Shown here in pieces: positions 9,237 to 18,922 of a stretch of 64,000 nucleotides of DNA. Made by a program: the position numbers and the translations under genes. The stretch's first letter is position 1, and each line of letters starts with the position of its first letter. The stretch comes from Bradyrhizobium sp. 164 (GTDB lineage: Bacteria > Pseudomonadota > Alphaproteobacteria > Rhizobiales > Xanthobacteraceae), in NCBI RefSeq assembly GCF_023073715.1, contig NZ_JADPKA010000018.1, forward strand, positions 1 to 64,000. The letters run 5' to 3'. A model generated the notes under the pieces. That model was not told where the DNA came from. It was given only the letters and a program-made list of their open reading frames with translations, and did no database searches.

Positions 9237-9953
9237 CTAGGTATTCGGTACCGTCGTGGCGAAGGTCGTCATGTCGCCCTTCGGCCGCTTGTCGGTGATC
9301 GCCTGCCCCTCGATCATGTAGAACACGGTCTCGGCGATGTTGGTGGCGTGATCACCGATGCGCTCGATGTTCTTGGCGCAAAACATCAGATGGATGCAGA
9401 ACGAGATGTTGCGCGGATCCTCCATCATATAGGTGAGGAGCTCGCGGAACAGAGAGGTGCAGATGGCGTCCACTTCCTCGTCGCCCTTCCACACCGCCAT
9501 CGCCGCCGGCAAATCGTGCGCGGCATAGGCATCCAGCACCGACTTGACCTGCTGCTGCACGAGGTCGGTCATGTGCTCCAGGCCGCGGAACAGTTTCAGC
9601 GGATGGAAGTCCGTCTCCAGCGCCGCAACGCGCTTGCCCATGTTCTTGGCGAGGTCGCCGATGCGCTCGAGATCGGTGGCAACGCGCATGGCGCCGACGA
9701 TCTCGCGTAAATCCACCGCCATCGGCTGGCGGCGGGCGATGGTGAGCACGGCGCGCTCCTCGATGCGCTTCTGAAGCGCGTCGAGCTCGGCATCGGTGGT
9801 GACGACGCGCTGGCCGAGCGCGACGTCGCGGCGGATCAGCGCGTCGACGGAATCGACGATCATGCGCTCGGCGATGCCGCCCATCTCGGCGACGAGGCGA
9901 GTGAGCTCCTGGAGGTCGGTATCGAAGGCCTTTGCGGTATGTTCAGTACCCAT
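9237..9953 (-). CDS. phoU: Phosphate signalling protein PhoU
   Basis: PhoU links the Pst transporter to PhoR and represses the Pho response when phosphate is plentiful. The 238-residue protein has two repeated three-helix bundles, each with the metal-binding signature: ERIGDLAKNMG (about residue 95) and ERIGDHATNIAE (about residue 200). The N-terminal HTAKAFDTDLQELTRLVAEMG segment is family-typical. It lies between pstB (11 bases) and phoB (14 bases). Confidence 0.96.
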   Translation of the reverse strand: MGTEHTAKAFDTDLQELTRLVAEMGGIAERMIVDSVDALIRRDVALGQRVVTTDAELDALQKRIEERAVLTIARRQPMAVDLREIVGAMRVATDLERIGDLAKNMGKRVAALETDFHPLKLFRGLEHMTDLVQQQVKSVLDAYAAHDLPAAMAVWKGDEEVDAICTSLFRELLTYMMEDPRNISFCIHLMFCAKNIERIGDHATNIAETVFYMIEGQAITDKRPKGDMTTFATTVPNT

Positions 9954-9964
9954 GTCCCGTCTCC

Positions 9965-10786
9965 TCAGCCGAACCGGCCGGTGATGTAATCCTGCGTACG
10001 CCGGTCGCTCGGCGACGTGAAGATCTTGCTGGTGTCGTCGAACTCGATCAGCTCGCCGAGATACATGAAGGCGGTTTTATCAGAGACGCGCGCCGCCTGC
10101 TGCATGTTGTGGGTGACGATCGCGATCGTGTAGTTCTCGGACAATTCCTGGATCAGCTCCTCGACCTTGGCGGTCGAGATCGGGTCGAGCGCCGAGCAGG
10201 GCTCATCGAACAAGATCACTTCGGGCCGCACCGCGACCGTGCGGGCGATGCAGAGGCGCTGCTGCTGGCCGCCGGAGAGCGACAAGCCGGACGCGTTGAG
10301 CTTATCCTTGACCTCGTTCCACAGCGCGCCGCCGCGCAGCGCCTTCTCGACGCGGTCGTCCATCTCGGACTTCGAGATCTTCTCGTAGAGGCGGATGCCG
10401 AAGGCGATGTTCTCGTAGATCGTCATCGGGAACGGCGTCGGTTTCTGGAACACCATGCCGACCCGGGCGCGCAGCAGGTTGAGGTCCAGCTTGGGATCGA
10501 GGATATTGGTCTGGTCGAGCAACAGCTGGCCGGTGGCGCGCTGGCCCGGATAGAGATCGTACATCCGGTTGAAGATGCGCAGCAGGGTCGACTTGCCGCA
10601 GCCCGACGGGCCGATGAAGGCCGTGACGCGGTTGGTGCCGAGGGCCAGATTGATGTTCTTCAGCGCGTGGTGCTCACCGTAGTAGAAATTGAGGTTGCGC
10701 GCGGTGACCTTGGCAGGCGCCTCGGGTAGCGGCTGTGAGCCGGGATGAACGGTCGGCGCACTTACGGAAACAGACATTTCACTCAT
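9965..10786 (-). CDS. pstB: Phosphate ABC transporter ATPase PstB
   Basis: Starting at ATG 10786 (MSEMSVSVS, 273 residues), this is the cytoplasmic ATPase of the high-affinity phosphate importer. Walker A is [13 protein letters not shown], the Q-loop lies in [12 protein letters not shown], the signature is [13 protein letters not shown], Walker B is [13 protein letters not shown], and the switch His is in [15 protein letters not shown] and the C-terminal [11 protein letters not shown] are PstB hallmarks. The start overlaps the pstA stop by four bases (ATGA), so the two are coupled. Confidence 0.97.
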   Translation of the reverse strand: MSEMSVSVSAPTVHPGSQPLPEAPAKVTARNLNFYYGEHHALKNINLALGTNRVTAFIGPSGCGKSTLLRIFNRMYDLYPGQRATGQLLLDQTNILDPKLDLNLLRARVGMVFQKPTPFPMTIYENIAFGIRLYEKISKSEMDDRVEKALRGGALWNEVKDKLNASGLSLSGGQQQRLCIARTVAVRPEVILFDEPCSALDPISTAKVEELIQELSENYTIAIVTHNMQQAARVSDKTAFMYLGELIEFDDTSKIFTSPSDRRTQDYITGRFG

Positions 10787-11628
10787 TTTGCAGTCCTCTC
10801 GGCGCCAAGGATGCGCGCGCCAATGTTCAGGGCAAGCACGGTCAGGGTGATGAGCAGCGCCCCACTCCAGGCGAGCTGCTTCCAATAGGCGTAGGGGCTC
10901 TGCACGAAGTTGTTGATGGTGACAGGCAGGTTGGCCATCGTCTTGTCGAGGCCGAGGCTGAAGAACTGGTTCGACAGCGCCGTGAACAGCAGCGGCGCGG
11001 TCTCGCCGGCGACGCGCGCAGTCGCCAGCAGCACGCCGGTGATCAGGCCGGAGCGCGCGGCACGATAGGCGATCCGTTTGATCACCAGCGAGCGCGGCAG
11101 GCCGAGCGCGCTGGCAGCCTCACGCAGCGGGTTCGGCACCAGCAGCAACATGTCTTCGGTGGTGCGCACCACGACCGGGATCACGATCACGGCGAGCGCC
11201 AGCGCGCCGGCGATCGCCGAGAAGCCGCGCATCGGCACCACCACCGCGCCGTAGATGAACAGGCCGATGATGATCGAAGGCGCCGAGAGCAGGATGTCGT
11301 TGATGAAGCGGATCACCGAGGTCAGCTTGTCGTTGCGGCCGTACTCGGCGAGATAGGTGCCGGCGAACAGGCCGAGCGGCGCGCCGATGCCGACGCCGAT
11401 CACGGTCATGATCAGCGAGCCGACGATGGCGTTGAGCAGGCCGCCCTCGTTCGATCCGGGCGGGGGCGTGTTCTCGGTGAAGACCTGGTAGTTGAGCCCG
11501 GCCAGGCCATTGTAAAGCAGCGTGATCAGAATCAGCGCGAGCCAAGTGACGCCGAAGGCGGCGGCTGCGATGCAGAGACCGCGGATGACGATGTCCCAGC
11601 GGCGACGGCGCGAATAGATCGGGTTCAT
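10783..11628 (-). CDS. pstA: Phosphate ABC transporter permease PstA
   Basis: The 281-residue inner-membrane permease has about six transmembrane helices (first at 15-40) and the ABC permease coupling motif in [17 protein letters not shown]. The phrases [14 protein letters not shown] and [18 protein letters not shown] are typical of PstA. With PstC it forms the phosphate channel. It begins four bases after pstC and overlaps pstB. Confidence 0.96.
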   Translation of the reverse strand: MNPIYSRRRRWDIVIRGLCIAAAAFGVTWLALILITLLYNGLAGLNYQVFTENTPPPGSNEGGLLNAIVGSLIMTVIGVGIGAPLGLFAGTYLAEYGRNDKLTSVIRFINDILLSAPSIIIGLFIYGAVVVPMRGFSAIAGALALAVIVIPVVVRTTEDMLLLVPNPLREAASALGLPRSLVIKRIAYRAARSGLITGVLLATARVAGETAPLLFTALSNQFFSLGLDKTMANLPVTINNFVQSPYAYWKQLAWSGALLITLTVLALNIGARILGAERTAK

Positions 11629-11632
11629 GGCG

Positions 11633-12631
11633 TCACTTTCCGGCCTTGGTTTCCAGCCGCATCAGCATCAGCCGCGCGGCCGCGAGCACGAAGAACGTCA
11701 GCACGAACAGGAGCAGGCCGAGCAGGATCAGGCCGGACTGGTGCAGGCCGTCACTCTCGGCGAATTCGGAGGCGATCGCCGCCGAGATCGTGGTGCCCGG
11801 AGCGAAGATCGACGAGGAGATGCGGAACGAGTTGCCGATGATGAAGGTCACCGCCATCGTCTCGCCGAGCGCGCGACCGAGCGCCAGCATGACGCCGCCG
11901 ATGATGCCGACGCGGGTGTAGGGGATCACCACGCTGCGGACGACTTCCCAGGTGGTGCAGCCGACGCCGTAGGCGGCTTCCTTCAGCACCGGCGGCACCG
12001 TCTTGAACACGTCGACCGAGATCGAGGTGATGAAGGGCAGCACCATGATGGCGAGGATCAGCGCGGCATTGAACAGGCTGAGATAGGACGGCGGACCTGC
12101 GAAGATCGCCCCCAGCACGGGGACGCCGTCGAAGACCCTGATCATGAACGGCTGGAAGGTGTTGGCCAGGAACGGGCCCAGCACGAAGAAGCCCCACATG
12201 CCGTAGATGATCGAGGGAATGCCGGCGAGCAGCTCGATCGCCATGCCGATCGGGCGGCGCAGCCATTGCGGGCAGAGCTCGGTGAGGAAGATCGCAATAC
12301 CGAGACCGACCGGAATGGCGATCAGCATCGCGATGAAGGAGGTGACGAGCGTGCCGTACATCGGCCCGAGCGCGCCGAGCACGGGCGGATCGGCCGACGG
12401 CGCCCAGCGCTGCGTCCATAGGAACGAGAGGCCGTATTCCTTCATCGCGGGGAAGGCGCCAACGATCAGCGAAATGATGATGCCACCGAGGATCAGCAGC
12501 ACCGAGATCGCGGAAAGTCGCGTGATCCAGTAGAAGGTGACGTCGCCGAGCTTGAACGCGCTCAAGGCCTTGGCGCGGTCATACGGTCCGGCGTCGTCGA
12601 TTACGTCGCTCTGAACGGCCATCTCTGCCAC
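11633..12631 (-). CDS. pstC: Phosphate ABC transporter permease PstC
   Basis: The 332-residue inner-membrane permease has about six to seven transmembrane segments and the coupling loop around [25 protein letters not shown], followed by [20 protein letters not shown], a signature of PstC proteins. It pairs with PstA. It follows pstS after 150 bases that contain a strong hairpin, which could lower permease expression relative to the binding protein. Confidence 0.96.
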   Translation of the reverse strand: MAEMAVQSDVIDDAGPYDRAKALSAFKLGDVTFYWITRLSAISVLLILGGIIISLIVGAFPAMKEYGLSFLWTQRWAPSADPPVLGALGPMYGTLVTSFIAMLIAIPVGLGIAIFLTELCPQWLRRPIGMAIELLAGIPSIIYGMWGFFVLGPFLANTFQPFMIRVFDGVPVLGAIFAGPPSYLSLFNAALILAIMVLPFITSISVDVFKTVPPVLKEAAYGVGCTTWEVVRSVVIPYTRVGIIGGVMLALGRALGETMAVTFIIGNSFRISSSIFAPGTTISAAIASEFAESDGLHQSGLILLGLLLFVLTFFVLAAARLMLMRLETKAGK

Positions 12632-12718
12632 GCCGATCCCCTGTACCCAGATTTATAGACGCTTGTTGCCGGTCCCGCGCCCCCGACACAGCACGACGCT
12701 GATCGGGGCCCGGTTGTT

Positions 12719-12765
12719 GTCCCGGCGCAGCGCAGCAGCATTTCACGCTGCTGCGCGTCCGGGAC
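12719..12765. terminator. Strong hairpin between pstS and pstC
   Basis: GTCCCGGcGCAGCGCAGCAGC pairs with GCTGCTGCGCgTCCGGGAC across a short loop. There is no T-run, so it is better seen as an mRNA-stabilising or partly terminating element behind pstS. The GTCCCGG arms resemble the repeat family at 8311-8490. Confidence 0.5.
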
Positions 12766-12781
12766 ATGAGAGCCGTTCGCC

Positions 12782-13795
12782 TCAGCTCTTGATCTCGGCG
12801 GCCCAGGTCTTCTCGATCAGCTGGACGACGCTGTCCGGCATCGGGATGTAGTCGAGTTCTTCAGCCGCCTTGCCACCGTTCTTGAACGCCCAGCGGAAGA
12901 ACTTGATGGCTTCCTGGGAGGCGGCCTTGTCGGTCGCAGACTTGTGCATCAGGATGAAGGTCGCCGCCGTGATCGGCCAGGACTTCTCGCCCGGCTGGTC
13001 GGTCAGGATGACGTAATAGCCGGGAGCCTTGGCCCAGTCGGCGTTGGAGGCGGCGGCCTGGAAGGCCTCGACGGTCGGCTGCACCGGCTTGCCGGCCTTG
13101 TTGACGAGACCGGTGTAGGTCAGCTTGTTCTGCTTGGCATAGGCGTACTCGACATAGCCGATCGAGTTCTTAGTCTGGCTGATGTTGCCCGACACGCCTT
13201 CGTTGCCCTTGGCGCCGACGCCGACCGGCCACTCCACCGCGGTGCCTTCGCCGACCTTGCTCTTCCAGTCCGCGCTGGCCTTGGAGAGATAGTTGGTGAA
13301 GTTGAAGGTGGTGCCCGAACCGTCGGAACGGCGGACCACGGTGATCGCCTCCGCCGGCAGCTTCACGTTCGGATTGAGCTTCTTGATCGCGGCGTCGTCC
13401 CATTTGGTGATCTTGCCGAGATAGATGTTGGCCAGCGTCTCGCCGTCGAACACCAGCTCGCCGGGCTTCACGCCCTCGAGGTTGACGACGGGGACGATGG
13501 CGCCCATCACCATCGGCCACTGCACGAGACCGTCCTTCTCGAGCTGCTCGGCCTTGAGCGGCGCGTCGCTGGCGCCGAAGGTCACGGTCTTAGCCAGGAT
13601 CTGCTTGATACCGCCGCCCGAGCCGATCGACTGGTAATTCAGACCGTTGCCGGTCTCCTTCTTGTAGGCATCAGCCCACTTTGAATAGATCGGGAACGGG
13701 AACGTCGCACCGGCACCCGTGATATCGGCAGCAAAGGCCGCCGTCGCCGAGGCGGCGACCAAGCCGGCAGCGACGATCGTTTTGAGGAAATTCAT
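12782..13795 (-). CDS. pstS: Periplasmic phosphate-binding protein PstS
   Basis: I start at ATG 13795 ([11 protein letters not shown], 337 residues), because GGAG lies seven bases before it; an ATG at 13807 would put that site inside the gene. A signal peptide (about 1-22, ending AFA) precedes the mature start [22 protein letters not shown], a PstS signature. The phosphate-binding loops are visible in [16 protein letters not shown] and [17 protein letters not shown]. It is first in the pst operon and is preceded by a Pho box. Confidence 0.97.
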   Translation of the reverse strand: MNFLKTIVAAGLVAASATAAFAADITGAGATFPFPIYSKWADAYKKETGNGLNYQSIGSGGGIKQILAKTVTFGASDAPLKAEQLEKDGLVQWPMVMGAIVPVVNLEGVKPGELVFDGETLANIYLGKITKWDDAAIKKLNPNVKLPAEAITVVRRSDGSGTTFNFTNYLSKASADWKSKVGEGTAVEWPVGVGAKGNEGVSGNISQTKNSIGYVEYAYAKQNKLTYTGLVNKAGKPVQPTVEAFQAAASNADWAKAPGYYVILTDQPGEKSWPITAATFILMHKSATDKAASQEAIKFFRWAFKNGGKAAEELDYIPMPDSVVQLIEKTWAAEIKS

Positions 13796-13895
13796 GCTGG
13801 TCTCCATACAGGGGGAGCGAAGCGCCGTCCGCGCCCGATCGCGCTCCCCGCGCCGCCCCTTTAGGAGCGGTCGGCTGTGCTTTTACGAAGGTTTC

Positions 13896-13913
13896 GTGAC
13901 AGCTGGATGACAC
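13896..13913 (-). promoter_or_regulatory. Pho box upstream of pstS
   Basis: The minus strand reads GTGTCAT-CCAG-CTGTCAC: two 7-base CTGTCAT-like half-sites with a 4-base spacer, the classic PhoB site. It lies about 100 bases upstream of the pstS start, between phoR and pstS. PhoB and PhoR are encoded in the same cluster. Confidence 0.9.
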
Positions 13914-13940
13914 CCTCAAGCAATTGGAATCGCTTGATTT

Positions 13941-15239
13941 TCAGGTCGCAGCCGAAGTCCTCGTCTGGGGAAAACAGGCGGTAAAAGTGGCGCCCTGCCG
14001 GGGGACGCTTTCGATCAGAAGCCGGCCGCGATGACGGTTAAGAATATGTTTCACCAGCGATAATCCGAGCCCGGTTCCGCCCTGCGCGCGGCTGTCGCCG
14101 ACGTCGACCCGGTAGAAGCGCTCCGTCAGCCGGGGCAGGTGCTCCGGTGCGATGCCGGGGCCGAAATCCCGGACCATGACGCGGATTTCCTGAGCCCCAT
14201 CAGTGACCGCGCTTGAGGTCAGCGACACAATGACGCGTCCGCCCGATGCGCCGTATTTGAGCGCGTTCTCGATCAGGTTCTCGAACAGGCGGAGCAGCTC
14301 CTCGCGGTCGCCCGCGATCATCACGGCGGCTTCCGGCAGATGGGTCTCGACATCGACCTGGCGCTCCCGCGCCAGCGGTTCGAGCCCGTCCGCGACCTGG
14401 CGGATGATCGGCAAGAGATCGACCAGGGTGTCGGGGCGGACATGGGCCGACAATTCGACCCGCGACAGCGACAGCAAATCGTCGATCAGGCGCGCCATGC
14501 GGGTGGCCTGGTTGTGCATGATGCCGAGGAAGCGCTCGCGCGCTTTTGGATCGTCCTTGGCCTGGCCCTGGAGTGTGTCGATGAAGCCCGACAGTGCGGC
14601 GAGCGGAGTGCGCAGCTCGTGGCTGGCATTGGCGACGAAATCGGCCCGCATCTCCTCGACCCGCCGCAGCGGCGTCTGGTCGTGGAAGGTCATCAGCATG
14701 CACTTGTCGGCGCCGCCGAAGGTGGTCGGCACCGGCACCGGCGTGATCATGAGCTCCATCCAGCGATCGACCGGAACATGATCGAGATAGGTCGCGCGCC
14801 GCGGCTCGGTGGTCGCGATCGCCTCGCGCAAGGCCGTGATAATCTCCGGCGAGCGCAACGCGAACTGGGCAAGCTCGTTCCTGCGCAGCGCCGGCGCGAG
14901 CTGGGCGGCGGCGGCATTGAGGTGGATGACGCGGCCGGCGCGGTCGAGCAGCACCGCAGGATCCGGCATGCCGGCAACGACCGCGGCCACCGCCGCGCTC
15001 TCGACCGGATTGATGCGCCTGACGTCGTCGCGCGAGGCGGCGGGATCGTGCAGGCGCCAGGGAATCAGCGCCGCGGCTGCAATGCAGAGGAATACGGTGG
15101 CAGCGTGCAGCACCGACAATTCGCCGAGCGAAACCACGACGGACAGCGCCAGCGCCGCGGCGATCAGCACGATGGTCGAGTGTCGCAGCCGGTCGGACCA
15201 GGGCTGGCTGGAGGGAGAAGATGGGGCGTCGATCGCCAT
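13941..15239 (-). CDS. phoR: Phosphate-sensing histidine kinase PhoR
   Basis: The 432-residue kinase has two N-terminal membrane helices (about 22-60), a PAS-like region (about 85-190), and a HisKA domain with the phosphoacceptor His in FVANASHELRTPLAALSGF. The ATPase domain has N (LFENLIENALKYG), G1 (VRDFGPGIAPEHL) and G2 (GGTGLGLSLVKHI) boxes. A long PAS region with short membrane anchors is typical of PhoR. It sits upstream of pstS in the same direction, 33 bases after the flippase-like gene, so those two may share a transcript. Confidence 0.93.
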   Translation of the reverse strand: MAIDAPSSPSSQPWSDRLRHSTIVLIAAALALSVVVSLGELSVLHAATVFLCIAAAALIPWRLHDPAASRDDVRRINPVESAAVAAVVAGMPDPAVLLDRAGRVIHLNAAAAQLAPALRRNELAQFALRSPEIITALREAIATTEPRRATYLDHVPVDRWMELMITPVPVPTTFGGADKCMLMTFHDQTPLRRVEEMRADFVANASHELRTPLAALSGFIDTLQGQAKDDPKARERFLGIMHNQATRMARLIDDLLSLSRVELSAHVRPDTLVDLLPIIRQVADGLEPLARERQVDVETHLPEAAVMIAGDREELLRLFENLIENALKYGASGGRVIVSLTSSAVTDGAQEIRVMVRDFGPGIAPEHLPRLTERFYRVDVGDSRAQGGTGLGLSLVKHILNRHRGRLLIESVPRQGATFTACFPQTRTSAAT

Positions 15240-15272
15240 CGGGGAGGGCTTCTCCTAAAAGGCCTGCGTCGG

Positions 15273-16328
15273 TCAGGCGCCGCTGTCGCTGCGCTCTCTC
15301 ACATAGGCGGCCTCACGCGCCGGACCGGGATCGAGCTTGAGCGCCGCCTGCTGCAAGCGCTTCGAACGTGCGCCGATTATAACTTCCCGAAACGTCAGCA
15401 AGATTACAGATATGACGAAGGGGGACAGATAATAGAGGACGCGGAACAGGAGCATTCCACCCAGAAGCTCCTCCCGGTCCATCTGCCAGAGGCCGACCAG
15501 CATGGCGGCGTCGAACACGCCAAGACCTCCGGGTGAATGGCTGGCAAAGCCGAGCAGTGTCGCCGAGACGAAGATCACTGCGACCACGACGAAGCCGAGA
15601 TTGGGCTCGTCCGGGACCAGCACGTACATCGCGAGCGCGCAGAAACCGAGATCGACAATGCCGATCGCGATCTGGAGCAGCGTCAGCGGGCCGCCCGGCA
15701 GCACTACGGTCCAAGGCCCCCGGCCGACCACCCGCGGCTGGGTCCAGACCCATACCACATAAGCGACCAGCCCCACGATGATCATCAGCGCCAGCGTCCG
15801 GTTCAGCCAGGCCGGCAGTTGGTCGATCGCGGCGGCGGCCTCCGGATGGTAGGAGATGCCGAGGCCGAGCACGGCGGCATTGCCGAGCCAGAAGGTCAGG
15901 CCGGCGAGGAAGCAGATCTTGGCGACGTCGATCGCGTTCAGCCCATAGGCCGAATAGATGCGGTAGCGCACCGCACCGCCAGTGAAGACGCTGGCGCCGA
16001 CATTGTGGCCGATCGAATAGCTGGTGAAGGCGGCAAGCGCGTTGATCCGGTAGGGCACATGGGCGTGCCCGATCGCACGCGTGGCGAACAGGTCGTAGAA
16101 GGTCAGGGTGAAATAGCCCGCAGCCACGAACAGCGCAGCCATCGCAATCTGGCTCGGCTCGGTACTTTTGATTGCCTCGATGACCTCGTTGCGATCGATG
16201 CCTCGCAGCATGTGGTAAAGCACATAGCAAGCGATGCCGATGACCGCGACGCTGATCACAACTCCAAGCTTATGCAGGACTTGCTTCTGGCGCAGAAACG
16301 TCGTCGCTCTGCGGATGGCTTCCAGCAT
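15273..16328 (-). CDS. Flippase-like LPG-synthase transmembrane-domain protein (UPF0104)
   Basis: The 351-residue protein has about eight transmembrane segments and the family motifs SIGHNVGASVFTGGAVRYRIYSAYG and FASHSPGGLGVFDAAMLVG, found in the membrane part of lysylphosphatidylglycerol synthase and related lipid flippases. It lacks the soluble aminoacyl-transferase domain, so transfer of lysine is not expected from this gene alone. It may move a lipid or hopanoid precursor, but the substrate cannot be told from the sequence. It lies 33 bases upstream of phoR. Confidence 0.75.
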   Translation of the reverse strand: MLEAIRRATTFLRQKQVLHKLGVVISVAVIGIACYVLYHMLRGIDRNEVIEAIKSTEPSQIAMAALFVAAGYFTLTFYDLFATRAIGHAHVPYRINALAAFTSYSIGHNVGASVFTGGAVRYRIYSAYGLNAIDVAKICFLAGLTFWLGNAAVLGLGISYHPEAAAAIDQLPAWLNRTLALMIIVGLVAYVVWVWTQPRVVGRGPWTVVLPGGPLTLLQIAIGIVDLGFCALAMYVLVPDEPNLGFVVVAVIFVSATLLGFASHSPGGLGVFDAAMLVGLWQMDREELLGGMLLFRVLYYLSPFVISVILLTFREVIIGARSKRLQQAALKLDPGPAREAAYVRERSDSGA

Positions 16329-16742
16329 CTAGACCTCGAACAACGCTTCAGCGGCCAGGGTGGCCGGCGGACAGGCGGACGACGCACGGGCACTCGACGA
16401 ACCGGCTCCGGCATCGCGCATGCCCCCTGCCCCTCCACTAGCGCGTTTTCGGACGAAGTGGAATTCGCCAATTCGAACAAAAACACGTGCCTTCAATGTT
16501 TTAGGCAGGTTGGGGGCTCCTGATGCAAGGTTTGGCGCCTTCGGCGGCAAGGCTTAATGCGAATCTCCTTGGCAATCCTGCGCAGACGCCATGAAGTTTT
16601 GATGATTTCAACCGCACAATGTTCCGTCACGGCTTAAGCCGACGTCAATCTATGGGGCACGCCGGCCTGTTGAAAGAGGGGCCGACCCGGACATTGTTCA
16701 CGGATTCGAATGCGCCGGAAGGGTGCTGGGCGCAGAATGGAC
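16329..16742. other. Intergenic region without a convincing gene
   Basis: This 414-base region lies between the start of the flippase-like gene and the stop of the GNAT gene. It holds a perfect 12-bp palindrome CGGCTTAAGCCG at 16630-16641 and a GCGTTTTCGGACGAAGTGGA segment near 16442 that resembles a short motif I remember as common in Bradyrhizobium intergenic DNA. The small open frames here have no family features. Confidence 0.45.
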
Positions 16743-17174
16743 TCAAGGCGCGGTTACATAGCCGCGGCGATGGGCACCGGCCTGATCCTCGAAAATCGCC
16801 ATGGCCGTGGTCATCCGCCGGAAACCCAGACGTTCGTAAAAACCCTCTTTGCCGGGGACCGCGTAGAGGATGATTTTCCGGTGGGTCCGGCATCGCACAA
16901 GCAAGCGCTCGATGATCTCGCGGCCAAGGCCCTGTCCCTGACGATCAGGGTGCACGGCAACATCGCAGAGATAGGCGCAGTCGCGACCGTCGGCCAGCAC
17001 GCGCCCGGCACCGATCAGCCGCCCCTCGTCACAAGCAAAGGTGCGAAACATGCTGTTGCCGAACACGAGCGCAAGATCGGTCGGCGTCTTGTGGCCGAGC
17101 GGCGCGATGCGATAGAGCTCGGAAAGCTCGTGCCAATCCACGGCGGCGAGATCGTCGGTCCAGGCAATCGACAT
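16743..17174 (-). CDS. GNAT-family N-acetyltransferase
   Basis: From ATG 17174 (MSIAWTDDLAAVDW) the protein has 143 residues, one GNAT domain. The acetyl-CoA pyrophosphate loop is visible in VAVHPDRQGQGLGREIIERLL (Q/RxxGxG/A), and the C-terminal GKEGFYERLGFRRM segment is the usual beta6-alpha4 part. The acceptor amine cannot be deduced. Its stop lies near a region without genes, and the SelW-like gene is 19 bases upstream on the same strand. Confidence 0.82.
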   Translation of the reverse strand: MSIAWTDDLAAVDWHELSELYRIAPLGHKTPTDLALVFGNSMFRTFACDEGRLIGAGRVLADGRDCAYLCDVAVHPDRQGQGLGREIIERLLVRCRTHRKIILYAVPGKEGFYERLGFRRMTTAMAIFEDQAGAHRRGYVTAP

Positions 17175-17193
17175 TGGCAAAGCCCTCCCCGCG

Positions 17194-17412
17194 TCAGTGC
17201 CGCGCGGCCGCGACGATATCATCGGCGCCGGGAAAGTGCCCCTTGCTGCGGCTGGCGACGATCCGGTCGCCGAGCCTGATCTGGAAGATCTTGCCCTTGC
17301 CGGGGACGAGGTCCGACTCCAGCGCCAGTTGCCGGCGGAGCGCCGCAGCCACGTCTCTGGCGCGCTTCTCGTATCCGCACGGGCGGCAACAAATGATGGT
17401 CACGGCAGACAT
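17194..17412 (-). CDS. SelT/SelW/SelH-family thioredoxin-like protein
   Basis: This 72-residue protein matches the Rdx family: an N-terminal beta strand, the redox motif CRPC (residues 9-12) in ITICCRPCGYEKRA, a helix (DVAAALRRQL), and the typical second half with FQIRLGDRIVASRSKGHFPGADDIV. Cys replaces the selenocysteine found in some animal members. A role in thiol redox chemistry is likely; the substrate is unknown. It lies between the GNAT gene and the dehalogenase gene, with gaps of only 19 and 11 bases, so all three may be co-transcribed with the TetR gene. Confidence 0.8.
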   Translation of the reverse strand: MSAVTIICCRPCGYEKRARDVAAALRRQLALESDLVPGKGKIFQIRLGDRIVASRSKGHFPGADDIVAAARH

Positions 17413-17423
17413 CTCGTCCTCCT

Positions 17424-18329
17424 TCAGGCCGCGAGTTGCGGACGCACCGCTTCGATGCCGGCGATCCAGCCGGCGACGGAGCGGCCAATCGCTTCCGCGT
17501 GATCCTCCTGAAGATAGTGCAGGCCCGGCCCGAGACGGACAAGCGCGCAGTGCTTGAGCGAGGCAGCGAACGTCTCGGCAAATTCCGGAGCGACGAGCGC
17601 ACCCGGCTCGCCTGCAAACAGCAGCTTTGGATATGACGCTTCGGCGAGCGATGCATGCGCCGATTGCAGCGCTGCGTAGACATCGGCTGGCTCGCCTGCG
17701 ATCGGCAGCTCACGGGGGAAGGCGAGGACGGGACGGCGGCTCTCCCGCGTCGGAAACGGCGCGCGATAGGGCGCCATCTCCTCCTCGCTCAGCGTGCGCA
17801 TGATGCCGCCGGGCAGCACGCGCTCAACGAAGGCATTCGCCTCCAGAACCATCGCCTCGCCCTCGCCCTGCGTCCTGAACTTGCGGAAGGTCTGGCGCGC
17901 CGCGTCGGTCTGGTGAAAATCCTGCCAGCTCGGCATCGGTCGGATGAACTCCATGAAGGCGAGGCCGCGCACGAAGGTCGGACGGCGCGCGGCGAGATGA
18001 AATGCGAGCGCAGTGCCCCAATCCTGGGCAACGAGATAAGCCGAGGACAAGCCGAGCTGTTCAATCAACGCATCAAGGTAGCCGGCGTGATCAACGAAGC
18101 GGTAGGCGATGTCGGGCTTGCCGGACTCGCCGAAGCCGATGAGGTCGGGCGCGATGCAATGCGCGACCGGCGCCACCAGCGGCAGGATGTTGCGCCAGAT
18201 GTGCGAGGAGGTGGGATTGCCGTGCAAGAACAACGCGACCGGCTGATCGCGCCCTCCTGTCGCGCGGTAAGCCATCGTGCTCCCAAGCACGGACGCGGTG
18301 CGCATTTCCATGTTGACTGGCTTGCTCAT
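17424..18329 (-). CDS. dbjA: Haloalkane dehalogenase, DbjA-like
   Basis: The 301-residue alpha/beta hydrolase closely follows my memory of DbjA from Bradyrhizobium, including the N-terminal MSKP and C-terminal AGWIAGIEAVRPQLAA. It hydrolyses carbon-halogen bonds through an aspartyl ester. Catalytic Asp103 is in AQDWGTA with halide-binding Trp104; Asn38 is in LHGNPTSSH, the acid is Glu127 in FMEFIRP, and His271 is in GLHYLQEDH. The remembered DbjA has 310 residues and an inserted loop after the DFHxT segment; here HQTDAARQTF is nine residues shorter. The start overlaps the tetR stop by four bases (ATGA), so regulator and enzyme are coupled. Longer in-frame starts are not family-like. Confidence 0.9.
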   Translation of the reverse strand: MSKPVNMEMRTASVLGSTMAYRATGGRDQPVALFLHGNPTSSHIWRNILPLVAPVAHCIAPDLIGFGESGKPDIAYRFVDHAGYLDALIEQLGLSSAYLVAQDWGTALAFHLAARRPTFVRGLAFMEFIRPMPSWQDFHQTDAARQTFRKFRTQGEGEAMVLEANAFVERVLPGGIMRTLSEEEMAPYRAPFPTRESRRPVLAFPRELPIAGEPADVYAALQSAHASLAEASYPKLLFAGEPGALVAPEFAETFAASLKHCALVRLGPGLHYLQEDHAEAIGRSVAGWIAGIEAVRPQLAA

Positions 18330-18916
18330 GTTGGCTCCCTGAACACAGTTTGAAATGCGATAGTCTTGAAACGTTCGAGCGCGTCCGGATTGCGGTCGAC
18401 CTTCATGCGCAGGATCGCCCCCTGCCAGGACGCAAGCAGGAAGTCGGCAAGCTCCTCGGCCTCGAAATCGGACGCGATTTCGCCGCGCGTCTGTGCCCCG
18501 GCGATGCAGGCCGCGAAGGGCATGCGCCACTCGGCAAAAATTTCGGCAAGACGGGTGCGCAGCATCTCGCTGCTGCCGGCCGCTTCGAGACTGAGGTCCC
18601 CGATCAGGCAGCCGCGACCATAGCCGTCGGCCTCGAGCCGACCGGTGATGATGTCGAGATAGCGCCTGAGCCGAGCCCGCGGCGTCAGCGAGGTGTCGTC
18701 GAGGGCTTCCGCGACCAATCCCCTGGTGATGGCGAAGTAGCGGTCGAGCACCTCGGAGGCGAACGCCTCCTTGGAACGAAAATGATTGGTGAAGGACCCC
18801 TGCGGGGCGCCCGCCGCAGCGGTGACGTCACGTACGCTGGTACCGTGATAGCCGGTCCGGAACATGACTTTGAGGCCGGCGTCGAGGATGGCGTCTTTGA
18901 GCGAGGGCTTTGGCAT
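18326..18916 (-). CDS. TetR-family regulator of the dehalogenase gene
   Basis: The 196-residue protein has an N-terminal TetR helix-turn-helix (about 8-55) with MFRTGYHGTSVRDVTAAAG and GSFTNHFRSKEAF, followed by an all-helical ligand domain that includes GYGRGCLIGDLSLEAAG, close to the AcuR/TetR_C_16-like group. It is cotranscribed with the dehalogenase (ATGA overlap) and has a palindrome seven bases upstream of its start, so autoregulation is likely. The inducer may be a halogenated compound or a related metabolite; this is inference. Confidence 0.88.
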   Translation of the reverse strand: MPKPSLKDAILDAGLKVMFRTGYHGTSVRDVTAAAGAPQGSFTNHFRSKEAFASEVLDRYFAITRGLVAEALDDTSLTPRARLRRYLDIITGRLEADGYGRGCLIGDLSLEAAGSSEMLRTRLAEIFAEWRMPFAACIAGAQTRGEIASDFEAEELADFLLASWQGAILRMKVDRNPDALERFKTIAFQTVFREPT

Positions 18917-18922
18917 TAAGCG

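Noticed and set aside
16710..17279. 189-codon plus-strand frame
   Set aside because: It lies antisense to the GNAT and SelW-like genes, both of which have clear family motifs.
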